Part shown: in pieces, positions 7,899 to 17,007 of the stretch
How positions within the stretch are numbered: position 1 is the stretch's first letter
Layout of the letters: each line of letters begins with the position of its first letter
Assembly: GCA_006503475.1 (NCBI GenBank)
Contig: RSEH01000082.1
Location: 62,001-126,000 of the forward strand
From: Stentor roeselii
Lineage: Eukaryota > Ciliophora > Heterotrichea > Heterotrichida > Stentoridae
DNA length: 64,000 nucleotides
Direction of reading: 5' to 3'
The notes under the pieces: generated by a model
What the model saw: the letters and a program-made list of their open reading frames with translations, nothing else
What the model was told of the DNA's origin: nothing
Databases searched by the model: none
Position numbers and translations under genes: made by a program

Positions 7899-10160
7899 TT
7901 AAGTTAAGATACCTTCTTCGTCTTCTGGATGTTCTTCACTTTCCTCATTCACCATCTCCAACAAAGAGCAATCGACTTCCAAATACTTCGCCAAAGTCCC
8001 AAGTTCTTCAAGTTGGTTTAAAAGTTCTCGCCCGTCAATCAACGAGTTAAAAATCAATTCGTATTTATTTTCAGACATCACTTCAGTGTTTACTTTTTTA
8101 CTATTCGGCTCTGGAAACAATGGATCAACTGCGATTCGAAAGGAATTGTCAAGCATGGCAGGAATGATCCTGGCAAGATGAGGAGATGAAAGTTCCAGGC
8201 AAGGATTCGTGTTGACTTCAAGCAACCAAGGCTTTAAATTCGAGTCTAACAAGAAGTCGTATCCAAAGACTTCAAAACAATGACCTCTCTTATTTATGTC
8301 GATTTTTAGATAAACTGCTTGAATTGAATCTTTCACGATTTTTTTTATTTCTGGAAGAATTTCAGTGAAAAAACTTACTTTTGGAGAATGGTGACTGTCG
8401 AGGTATCTTTGGAAGTCGATGTAGGACATTTTGTTTGCTTTTTCGAACTTTCCGTAGTCGTCTGATTTTTTTTGGACTGCGTCGTTTGTGAGGTGGACGA
8501 ATTTGTTGTTGTTTGTTAAGGAAAAGGCCTTGCTGGTGGTCCTTATGTAGCCTTCTTGGTAGAAGTAACCTTGGATGAACCCGTTTAAACTGGTGATCAT
8601 TGCGTAACAACGGATGTCGAACTTTCTCTTGTTTACTAGGTAAGGCTTTTCGAGGTACTTCTGGATTATAAACGTGTGAGGCCCTGTGCTTGGAAAAGGG
8701 TTGTTTTTTAGTTCTTGTTTTACAGAGTTTATGTCGCTCACGACAGAAATTCCGTTGCCTCGGTTCGAGTTCTCTCCAGGTTTGACAATCCACAAATTAA
8801 TAGGTTTTTTTCCATTTTCATCTAAAACCAAATCAAATTCTTTAAATTTTTCCATAAACTTCAAGAATTCCGGGTCAGTTTCCCCTGTTTTTATATGAAA
8901 AGTAAGAGGAATAACCTCATAAGGGTCAATTTGAAGCGCTTGATAATAATTGACCAGGTTATAAAATAGTGCTTTTTTATTAGAAAGGTGATAGTTATGC
9001 TCTAGTTTGTTATGCAGTTTAAGATCTAGGCTTGAATAAGTTTGTTTTAGTACTAAATGCGTAAAAGACAAGGATTTAAAGATCAAGTCGTATCCCAAAG
9101 GACTGATATCGACAATTTTAGGAGTTGTCAACAAGTTGTTTGCACAGACTGGAGCGTATTTGGTTTTTGTTTCTATTGAAATTGATGGCGTGGGCTCGGC
9201 TTCGTGTTTTGTTGATGAGAGACTTGGAAGTGCATTTATCACTGGCCATTCTTTCCATTGTGTCCAGACGAAATTCGCTGAGTCTTTTTCTTCTTCTGGG
9301 ACTCGCACCCACCACCAGCGGGATGATAGTAACTGCTTTACTAGCTTTGAGTTGTTACCTGGGCCGAGGTAGTACTTGAAGCATTGAACTGGGTCTTCAG
9401 AATTTGATATCGCCAGCCCATTACTTTTATTAACCTGCAGACCAAAATCCTTCACAAGCTGCGTCCTAGCTTTAGAAATCCATTCCTTATCCCTCATAGC
9501 TTCCTTAACCGAAACCTTTTCCACTTTCTTAATAAACTTTTTTTTCCTTCCACAAGAGCTCATAGACCTTCCAGTCTTGGGTGAAACAGGTCTTTTAACA
9601 GGTGACCAAATCTTCGGCAGTTCATTTTGATGTAAAATTTCGCTGCACTGTTCATCCAAAGACGAATTTTTAATAATAACGTTAACAGTATCCGAAAGTG
9701 CATCAACTGAGTCTTTTTCTTGATTTTCCAAGCTTTTATGATTTCGAGTCCTTTTTTGTCTTACATCTTCTGTGCTTTGTTTGGATAAATGAGTGATGCT
9801 CAGGTACTTTGGATTCGGTTGTGATGTGATTTTCTTGATTTTTATCCCGTTTTTCAGTAATTTTGAAAAAGAACCGTTGTCCTTGTTTGGAATCGAGTTC
9901 TTCGGCCAGAGACTGTCAACGTCTGGAGTCTTTGCTGCTGATCTCACAACTCTACGCTCGATTCGAGCTGCTAGAACTGTTCGTATTCGATAACGACTCA
10001 GGTCGTTCTGAGGGTAAATTATTGTCGTTTGGGGAAGACCCAGGGAAAAACCTGGAGTTTTTATCGCGTCTACTGGTTTTAATACGGACTTGAGGTATTG
10101 GTTCTTGTTTTTAGGTGAATGGTTTCGGTAAACTGTGAATTTGGGCATTTTTATCTTCAT
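7899..10160 (-). CDS. TTLL-family tubulin polyglutamylase/glycylase, 753 aa
   Basis: The C-terminal half carries a tubulin-tyrosine-ligase-like ATP-grasp domain (about residues 400-680): WIVKPGENSNRGNGI (phosphate-binding segment, near 455-470), KFDIRCYAMI (near 510), FVHLTNDAVQKK, FGYDFLLD (near 633) and the metal-binding LLEVNTNPCLE (near 650). A WWWVRVPEEE segment near 285 resembles the region before the TTL core in TTLL3/10-type proteins. The N-terminal 250 residues are basic and poorly conserved, plausibly for microtubule binding. TTLL enzymes add Glu or Gly side chains to tubulin tails; which one cannot be read safely here. Starts at ATG 10160 or 10148. It shares a 52-bp divergent flank with the kinesin at 10213. 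Confidence 0.9.
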   Translation of the reverse strand: MKIKMPKFTVYRNHSPKNKNQYLKSVLKPVDAIKTPGFSLGLPQTTIIYPQNDLSRYRIRTVLAARIERRVVRSAAKTPDVDSLWPKNSIPNKDNGSFSKLLKNGIKIKKITSQPNPKYLSITHLSKQSTEDVRQKRTRNHKSLENQEKDSVDALSDTVNVIIKNSSLDEQCSEILHQNELPKIWSPVKRPVSPKTGRSMSSCGRKKKFIKKVEKVSVKEAMRDKEWISKARTQLVKDFGLQVNKSNGLAISNSEDPVQCFKYYLGPGNNSKLVKQLLSSRWWWVRVPEEEKDSANFVWTQWKEWPVINALPSLSSTKHEAEPTPSISIETKTKYAPVCANNLLTTPKIVDISPLGYDLIFKSLSFTHLVLKQTYSSLDLKLHNKLEHNYHLSNKKALFYNLVNYYQALQIDPYEVIPLTFHIKTGETDPEFLKFMEKFKEFDLVLDENGKKPINLWIVKPGENSNRGNGISVVSDINSVKQELKNNPFPSTGPHTFIIQKYLEKPYLVNKRKFDIRCYAMITSLNGFIQGYFYQEGYIRTTSKAFSLTNNNKFVHLTNDAVQKKSDDYGKFEKANKMSYIDFQRYLDSHHSPKVSFFTEILPEIKKIVKDSIQAVYLKIDINKRGHCFEVFGYDFLLDSNLKPWLLEVNTNPCLELSSPHLARIIPAMLDNSFRIAVDPLFPEPNSKKVNTEVMSENKYELIFNSLIDGRELLNQLEELGTLAKYLEVDCSLLEMVNEESEEHPEDEEGILT

Positions 10161-10212
10161 AGTAAATCCTTATCAAACCAAAAACCCAATTATCCAACTT
10201 TCTTACATTTAA

Positions 10213-12003
10213 ATGGAATCCTCGATCCAAGTATCAGTTCGAATCCGTCCAAAGCACCCTCAAGAAGAATTCAAAACCGAAATCGCTCAATACGACTCAA
10301 CATCTCTAAAGATAATAGAAAGTGACAAGTTCTTCGAGAACTCTTTCAACCGAGTCTTCGGTCCAAAATCGACCCAGCACAACATCTACGAGTTCGTGAC
10401 TCCGACCTTAGACCAAGTAGAGCGAGGCTTCAGCAGCACAGTAATGGCTTACGGCCAGTCAGGCTCAGGAAAGACCTTCACAATGTTCGGCTCCGATGAG
10501 GACCCAGGACTTGTTTATCGGGCAGTTTCTCACTTGATTCGGAATCTAGGTGAAAATTTCACTGTTTCATTCAGCATGATGCAGGTTTATCTTGAGAAGG
10601 TTAATGATATGCTGCAGGAGTGGAAGACTGACAGTTACTTGAGCCTGAGAGAAGACCCAATCTTTGGGGTTTATGTTTGTGGACTCACTGAATATGTTGT
10701 GCAGAGTCCAGAAGATGTGAGTGAACTTATTAGAAGAGGGGTTTATAATCGATGTGTTAGGGAAACTTGTTTGTCTTGGAGAAGTAGCAGGTCGCATTGC
10801 ATCTGTCAGGTTAATTTTGAAAGCAAAAATCCTGATAGTGCTGGGAATATCACTAGAGCTAAGTTAAATCTTATTGATTTAGCTGGATCGGAAAGAATCG
10901 CGAAAAATAGCACGGGATGCTTTACCTCTGGACCACAGTTGGCTGAAATGATTGCAATTAACAAGTCTTTGACAAATTTAGGGAATATTATTCAAATTCT
11001 GGCTAGTAAAAATCAGAAGCATATACCGTTTAGGAACTCAAAACTTACATATCTTATTAAGGATTCTCTTGTGGGTCGTTCAGGAGTGACATTCATCGCA
11101 ACAATATCTCCAACATCAGACACAGTAGACGAGTCAATCAACACTTTAAAATTCGCGAGCAAAGCTCGCGAAGTGACCTTAAACGAGAAGCCAATGCAAA
11201 TTTCAATAGCCGACAACAAATTAGTTCAACGTCTTCAAAGAGAAATCCGTTACTTAAAAGACATAATGAAAATCCCAAAAAACAGTGACTTCGTTCACAC
11301 AAAGCTTTTAAGTTTACAAGAAGAAAACGAAAAACTAAAAGAAAACTACGGAGGCATGGAGAAAATTCTCGAAGAAAACCGGATAATGAAAGAAAAGCTA
11401 AGAAGCATGATAAACAATCCAGAAGCTACTCAAACCGACGACCTTGACGCATTCTGTGAAAAATTCCAGATTTTTCCCGCAGCTTCAACAACAAGTTCTT
11501 CATTCAGACAGACAACACCCAGTTCACTTCCTCCTCTTCCATCAAATCCAGGAAAAAATGACAGTGATCGAATGGTCGAGGTGCGAATCCGGAAAAATCC
11601 GACGTCAGTCGAGAAAAGAACTGCTTCTCTTCACAAGACTCTTGACCAGTTCGACAAAGACCAGTTTCAAGACAAGAACCAAGCCTTTAAAGCGAAAAGA
11701 CTTCAAACTTTGCAACAAATTCAACTTTATCGTGAAACTAAAGCTAAAGAAGCTATGGAAAACTATGAAAAAACTCTTGGAAATCAAGAAGAACTCATCA
11801 AAAAATTTGAAGGATTCAAAGCTCAACAGTTCAGTGAAGTCACTATTAAGACCTTTCGTGATATTGATAATGCTAAAAAAGCAACGGCTAAGGCGGAAGC
11901 TGAGAAAGAAAAGGCCATGATTGATTTGAAGAGAGTTAGGCAGAGGCAAATGAGTAGAAGTCCTCTTCGTAATGCCGGGACACAGATTTTTTCGAGACCT
12001 TAA
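10213..12003 (+). CDS. N-terminal-motor kinesin, 596 aa
   Basis: The motor domain opens the protein (IQVSVRIRP at 5-13). It has the P-loop GQSGSGKT (about 80-87), switch I SSRSH (about 190), switch II DLAGSE (about 222), INKSLTNLGNII and FRNSKLTYLIKDSL, and ends near residue 320 with LKFASKAREV. Two coiled-coil segments follow (about 330-400 and 500-580), separated by a Ser/Pro-rich linker. All catalytic motifs are present, so it should be an active plus-end motor. The subfamily is not clear; there is no PH, FHA or MORN domain. Divergent from the TTLL gene over 52 bp; the next gene starts 28 nt after its stop. Confidence 0.95.
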   Translation: MESSIQVSVRIRPKHPQEEFKTEIAQYDSTSLKIIESDKFFENSFNRVFGPKSTQHNIYEFVTPTLDQVERGFSSTVMAYGQSGSGKTFTMFGSDEDPGLVYRAVSHLIRNLGENFTVSFSMMQVYLEKVNDMLQEWKTDSYLSLREDPIFGVYVCGLTEYVVQSPEDVSELIRRGVYNRCVRETCLSWRSSRSHCICQVNFESKNPDSAGNITRAKLNLIDLAGSERIAKNSTGCFTSGPQLAEMIAINKSLTNLGNIIQILASKNQKHIPFRNSKLTYLIKDSLVGRSGVTFIATISPTSDTVDESINTLKFASKAREVTLNEKPMQISIADNKLVQRLQREIRYLKDIMKIPKNSDFVHTKLLSLQEENEKLKENYGGMEKILEENRIMKEKLRSMINNPEATQTDDLDAFCEKFQIFPAASTTSSSFRQTTPSSLPPLPSNPGKNDSDRMVEVRIRKNPTSVEKRTASLHKTLDQFDKDQFQDKNQAFKAKRLQTLQQIQLYRETKAKEAMENYEKTLGNQEELIKKFEGFKAQQFSEVTIKTFRDIDNAKKATAKAEAEKEKAMIDLKRVRQRQMSRSPLRNAGTQIFSRP

Positions 12004-12031
12004 ACGACCCTTGAGTTAGATGTAATAATTT

Positions 12032-13414
12032 ATGAAAGGTTTGAACGTTGAAGGAAAAGTAAAAAAGTCAGAGCAGGACCGCCAGAGGATCAAGGAAGTT
12101 TTGGTAGAGCAAAGCGAGCTATATGAAAAGTCACTTGAAATGGCACAGCTCATATATTTGAATCAGAAAGGAAAGAAAAAAGATAATTCACTTATATCAA
12201 CTATCAGGAAATCTTATAGGGAGGTATTAAACCTTCATGGAAAACCGAGGGAAGATATGAAAACTGAAGAACAGAAAAAAAATATCAATTCGCCTGTTCT
12301 AAAAAAAACAAGCAAAACCTCTTCACCCATCCCTCCAGGCAAGGCATATCTCAGCAAGTCCATCGAAGAAAGCAACCAAAACCTACGTCTTTCAAAAGCA
12401 GGTAAAAGTTCAGTAAGATATTCATCCAAACCCCAACCAACCCTAAAAACCTTCTCCCAAACATCAGACCGTCCCTTACCCCACGTATCAGTCCTCGACG
12501 GTAAAACAACAGAGCCTCTCCACCTTCCATTATTCAAAGACTACACCCAATCACTTGACTCTTCCGAAGAGGCAAAAAACCAAGTCCTAGAAAATTTAGA
12601 AAGAACTGAAAAAACCCTTCAAAACTTTTACAAAAGTCTCGGCGGGATGGAACTTTTTTGCAGTAACAACCCTGGAGTGCCTTGGAACAACGACAAAAAA
12701 ATCCTTCATAAACTTTACGACAACCCAAACTACAAAGTTTCAATCATCAGGACTTACAACGAGTCACTTTTAGGAATAAAAAACAGGTCAACTCTTTCAA
12801 GGATCTCCTTCGCTCAAAAGAAACTAAGTTCAAGTCATTCAAGTTTTGATTCGACTCCAATGAACCAAAGAGTCTCCAGTCCTCCTAATGAGGCGAAACT
12901 CGACTCGATTCAAGAGGTGAGAAGAATAAAAACTCCTACTTTAGACGAGCCTGAAGTGATTTTAGACAGATGCCACTCTAGGTTCACTGATATCAGGCTT
13001 CAGGAAAGTCAGAAACTTGTTGATATTTTCACAAAACTTAAAAAAACTAGACCTTGGTCTGTAAGGCAAAAATGGGAATTTATCATGAAGGACTCGGAAA
13101 AATATAAAAATAAACTTGATACTTTGATGAAGTTTCAGAAAATTAAAAGGGAAGTCAACTCTAGGCAGAATAAAAGACTTGAAAAAAATAAGGGACAGGC
13201 GAAGGTTTATTTTGAATTATTGGAAGTTTTAAAGGAAAAAAATGATGCTACTGATGCACAGATCGCTTTTGTTAATTTTGTTAGGACTGTCTTGGAAGAT
13301 GGATGGGTTTTAAATCAGGAGCTTTTAAGTAAAATCAAGCAGAAACTTTGTGAGAAGGAACTTGAGGAGTTGAAGGATTTGATTGAAATTGTTGAGGGTA
13401 AGGCTAGTCAATAG
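12032..13414 (+). CDS. uncharacterised charged protein, 460 aa
   Basis: I do not recognise this protein. Residues 1-60 and 320-455 are helical and Lys/Glu-rich; the middle is Ser/Pro-rich and probably disordered, apart from a more ordered block around NNPGVPWNNDKKILHKLYDNPNYKVS. There is no signal peptide or membrane segment. It lies 28 nt behind the kinesin stop on the same strand, with GTAATAATTT before the ATG, so both could share regulation. The 3' flank is C-poor on the sense strand, as usual here. Confidence 0.75.
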   Translation: MKGLNVEGKVKKSEQDRQRIKEVLVEQSELYEKSLEMAQLIYLNQKGKKKDNSLISTIRKSYREVLNLHGKPREDMKTEEQKKNINSPVLKKTSKTSSPIPPGKAYLSKSIEESNQNLRLSKAGKSSVRYSSKPQPTLKTFSQTSDRPLPHVSVLDGKTTEPLHLPLFKDYTQSLDSSEEAKNQVLENLERTEKTLQNFYKSLGGMELFCSNNPGVPWNNDKKILHKLYDNPNYKVSIIRTYNESLLGIKNRSTLSRISFAQKKLSSSHSSFDSTPMNQRVSSPPNEAKLDSIQEVRRIKTPTLDEPEVILDRCHSRFTDIRLQESQKLVDIFTKLKKTRPWSVRQKWEFIMKDSEKYKNKLDTLMKFQKIKREVNSRQNKRLEKNKGQAKVYFELLEVLKEKNDATDAQIAFVNFVRTVLEDGWVLNQELLSKIKQKLCEKELEELKDLIEIVEGKASQ

Positions 13415-13779
13415 TTTTCGGGTTATGGAGATGAAGGATTTTAAATTTAATTTATTATTAGATTGGTATCAATTTATGAATAAGAAGTAAAGGTGCTTGT
13501 TCTTTGGTTAATTAAACAGGTGGGTATCAGGCTTAATTAAATTAGTAAAGGATAATATAAGAGAGTATAACAAATCGGAAGAAATTATAAATAACAGTCA
13601 AACCAAATTTCTAAAAAAAATACCCAGACTAAAGATTTAATAAAAAATCAATATAAAATCTTCCAAAACAGTTAAGTTCAAACAAAAATTCATTCTAATT
13701 TCTCTCTAAATATCCCATACCCAATAAATATTATTAAAAACTCCTCAAAAACTCAAAACGTTAATAAATCAACAATCAA
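13415..13779. other. intergenic, 365 bp, no gene seen
   Basis: The first ~250 bp after the stop are G-rich and C-poor on the + strand; from 13677 to 13759 there is no G at all. The switch separates the 3' flank of the gene before from the 5' flank of the gene after. No ORF worth calling. Confidence 0.6.
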
Positions 13780-16700
13780 ATGAAAGATCACTCCAAAGAA
13801 CCCTTAAAACTTCCTAAAATCAAAGAACTTCCAGGATGGAGACTAGACACAAAAAGTCCGACTCTGACTCTCCAACCTCTAGTCTTACATCCCTTCACAG
13901 TGAAATCAAAAAAAGAGGTAAACCTCTCTCCTCGATACCCAAAAGAGCTGAAATTGCCAAGAATCCTTTCACCAGCAGTAGTAAGCCGAGGAGAAAAAGC
14001 TGAAATGCACCTTCAAGAGGCAAGCATATACGAATTAAACCTTCCAAACATTCGAAGCAGCATCGTTTATTCAGCCTTTTCCCGAAAGTCCAGGGTTTCC
14101 AGGTCTGACTCACAGTCAAGTTTCAATCACTTCAACCTTCAGGTCCCTTCTCATGAATTTTCAAAGGTTTCTCCTTTAAGCACCCCCATGCCCATAACTC
14201 ATTCAAGGAAAAGCTCAAACTTCAAGACTGATCAACTTGAAGGCCATTCAGCTGAAAACAATGAAAATAATGAAAAAAATCGTGATTTATCTGAGAAAAA
14301 AATAACAACTATTGAAAAAATATTTGATGTCAACGCTTTGATGAATGAAAATGACTTTAAAATCACTGAAAAAATTGTGAGTTTTGATGATACAGGAAAT
14401 AAAATTGAGAATTTTTCTGAGAAGGAAAAATTTAAAATCGAGAATTTGATGAGAACTGAAAAATCTAAAGAAAAAAAAGGAAAACATTTAAAAGTTGGTG
14501 AGTTTGGAGAAGATGTGATTTTAAATCAAGTAGAAAAAATTTCAATTCCAGGTATTCAAAAGAAACATAAAAAAGAGGCTGAATTTGAAAATCGCATCAA
14601 AACTGAAAAAATCGAAAACTCTTCAAAAAACAACACTTTTAACTTGATTCATCTTCATGAATCCAACGATTCCCTTGAAGACACTTTTCGAATAACTGAT
14701 GAAGAATGTTCAGAGGTCCAACTCGGAAAAATCCATTATGAGGTCTTCCGACCTTTCATTAAAGTGGAAGACACTTCCCGGATAAGTGAAGGACTGGTGC
14801 TTGAAAAGAAACTTTTAATGAAAAAAAACAGTTTTCAGTTGACTTACTCGAAAAACAACTTCACTTGTTTTGATGATTTTGACGACTTTCACTCGATGAA
14901 TCACTCAAAAACATACACTTCAATAACAGAAGATGATGACTCTAAGTCAATGTTCAGTCAACCACTACGAAGAATCAATTCAGTCCCTTGTAAAGACCTC
15001 AGGTCTAAAGATTTCTCTGACGACTCTTCGGAAAATGAATTCGAATTGAAATACTCTCAAAACATAAAAAATCCTCCACAAGATCTAAAAGCGGAGGCTA
15101 ATTCAAATGCTAGTTTTAGTCAAAACCTAGAAAAAGACCAGAATTTTTTCTTGGTTCCTCATGAAAATAAGCCTCTTGAGGCACCTAAGCTAGAAAAAAA
15201 AGAAGAAAATCAGTCAGTCATAGAAAAACCTTCACAAATTTTCGAAAATATTAAAAATATCCCTGAATTCAAAGAAAATACCAAAGATAACTATGAAAAT
15301 AATGAAAAAGGCCTAAAAGAAGAAAAAATCAGCAAAAAAGTTGTCAATAAAGACTTAAAAATCAAGAAAAATTTGAATAAAAACAAGTCTCCAGCCTATC
15401 CCAAAGGAAATAAAAAGGAAGAAAAAGCTTTAGGTCTTGGAAAACCCAAGAAAAAACAGATACAAGAAAAAATAAAACCGCGAACACAATTAAAAGAAGA
15501 TCCTGTCATAAAAGACAGAGAAAAGCAACTCATTCAAGAAAAAAAAAAATTCAACATCAAAAGTCCCACAAAAGGAGCAAAAATTCTTCAAAAAAATTCT
15601 GCAAAAGCTGGTAAAAATCAACCTGAACAGCCATCAGCTGATGATGACCCTGTCAATTCGGTTCAAGTCATTCTCAAAAAAGAAAAAACTGCAAAAACCG
15701 CCCGTGAAGAGAGTTCAACAAGTCAAGCCTTAGAAAACATTTCGATAATAAACTCGAAATCTTCTTTTAACAAATTAAATGCAAAGTCAATGAAAAAGGT
15801 TTCAAGAGCTTCTCTTATGTCGAAACCAATCGTGTCAAGATCTAAACTTTCTTTTAATCGGGCTGCAGACATGAACTCAAGTCTCAGTTCAATTATTAAT
15901 GAAATTAAAAGAGACCCTATTAAAACTTTCATTCAAAACTTCTCAGTTTCTTTACTTGAAACAATTTTTTCTTTCGCGAAAATAGCGAAAAAAGCGAAAA
16001 AAATAAAAAAAGTCAAAAAAGAAGGAAAAAATGTTGAAAAAGGGGGAAATGATGTTTTTGAAAAATCACAGACAATTACACCTTCAATCCCTTCATCGGA
16101 AATGCTGTCGTTATCGTTTACAAAAGACAAGTTCCACTCAAGTGCAACTGCAAGTCCAACGCCAAAAAGCCTATTACCAAAAAACCTAGCAAAGTCCGTA
16201 ATTTCAACTCAAAATAAAAACTCATACCTAATAAACCACCCAGAAATCTACTCAAAATACTCAAGCATCAGTCCAAGCTACGTCAAAAAATCTGAAATAA
16301 TTCTTCCAAAATTCAGCAACTCAAATTCATTCAAGCGAAAAGAAGACTCCCCAAGCATCTCAATCAGTTCATCTGAAAGCTTAGAACAAGACTCATCCTT
16401 AGAAGACTCATTCGAAGAATCCTCCCCTGAAGACTCCTCCTCTGAAAGTTTGAACATCGAAGACCGTTTGAAAAGCAGCGCAATTTATGAGCTGAATCAT
16501 TTAGAACTGATCAAAACGATGGCAAAATCAATTTTCGAGTCAAATCAACTAAGCCAGTCCTTCCGTCCATCAGACACTTTCACAAAAAACATTTCAGACC
16601 TGGGGGAAAACTTGTACAGCGTCGTTGAAATCGACGAAAGCAAGTCAAAAGACCAGGAAAATCCAATTCAAGAGATCTCGAAAGACGACTTGAACATCTT

Positions 16701-17001
16701 CGGAGACCGTTCTCCAGACAAGCTTATTTTTTTTAAAGATGAAAAAAATCAGTTGGTTTTAAATTTCAAGGAAAAGAAAAAAGTTGCAAATTTTGAAGAT
16801 GAGCCGAGTTTTGACCTTCAGGTTCAGATGAAAAATAAGGAACAGTTTTTGAAGAATTTTGAGGAAAAGCAAAAATTTACTTTTGCTGAATATGCTGTTT
16901 TGCAGATACTCCCTACGGAAGAGTTTATCACTGAGAAGCTTAATTTGACGGAAAACCCAAGATTTCAACTTGTTGATAAGAACTTAAAAATTAAAAAATA
17001 G
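13780..17001 (+). CDS. large low-complexity Lys/Glu/Ser-rich protein, 1073 aa
   Basis: Unrecognised. The protein is mostly disordered: Lys/Glu/Asn-rich from about 150 to 650, a basic Lys run around 740 (KIAKKAKKIKKVKKEGK), an acidic Ser/Glu/Asp stretch near 870-900 and a more ordered C-terminus from about 910 with a helical EKQKFTFAEYAVLQILP. Short repeated Ser-Lys patterns suggest heavy phosphorylation. No domain was identified. The stop TAG is followed after 6 nt (ATTATT) by the ATG of the Sfi1-like gene on the same strand, so the two may be expressed together; a scaffold for the same structure is possible but only inferred. Confidence 0.8.
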   Translation: MKDHSKEPLKLPKIKELPGWRLDTKSPTLTLQPLVLHPFTVKSKKEVNLSPRYPKELKLPRILSPAVVSRGEKAEMHLQEASIYELNLPNIRSSIVYSAFSRKSRVSRSDSQSSFNHFNLQVPSHEFSKVSPLSTPMPITHSRKSSNFKTDQLEGHSAENNENNEKNRDLSEKKITTIEKIFDVNALMNENDFKITEKIVSFDDTGNKIENFSEKEKFKIENLMRTEKSKEKKGKHLKVGEFGEDVILNQVEKISIPGIQKKHKKEAEFENRIKTEKIENSSKNNTFNLIHLHESNDSLEDTFRITDEECSEVQLGKIHYEVFRPFIKVEDTSRISEGLVLEKKLLMKKNSFQLTYSKNNFTCFDDFDDFHSMNHSKTYTSITEDDDSKSMFSQPLRRINSVPCKDLRSKDFSDDSSENEFELKYSQNIKNPPQDLKAEANSNASFSQNLEKDQNFFLVPHENKPLEAPKLEKKEENQSVIEKPSQIFENIKNIPEFKENTKDNYENNEKGLKEEKISKKVVNKDLKIKKNLNKNKSPAYPKGNKKEEKALGLGKPKKKQIQEKIKPRTQLKEDPVIKDREKQLIQEKKKFNIKSPTKGAKILQKNSAKAGKNQPEQPSADDDPVNSVQVILKKEKTAKTAREESSTSQALENISIINSKSSFNKLNAKSMKKVSRASLMSKPIVSRSKLSFNRAADMNSSLSSIINEIKRDPIKTFIQNFSVSLLETIFSFAKIAKKAKKIKKVKKEGKNVEKGGNDVFEKSQTITPSIPSSEMLSLSFTKDKFHSSATASPTPKSLLPKNLAKSVISTQNKNSYLINHPEIYSKYSSISPSYVKKSEIILPKFSNSNSFKRKEDSPSISISSSESLEQDSSLEDSFEESSPEDSSSESLNIEDRLKSSAIYELNHLELIKTMAKSIFESNQLSQSFRPSDTFTKNISDLGENLYSVVEIDESKSKDQENPIQEISKDDLNIFGDRSPDKLIFFKDEKNQLVLNFKEKKKVANFEDEPSFDLQVQMKNKEQFLKNFEEKQKFTFAEYAVLQILPTEEFITEKLNLTENPRFQLVDKNLKIKK

Positions 17002-17007
17002 ATTATT

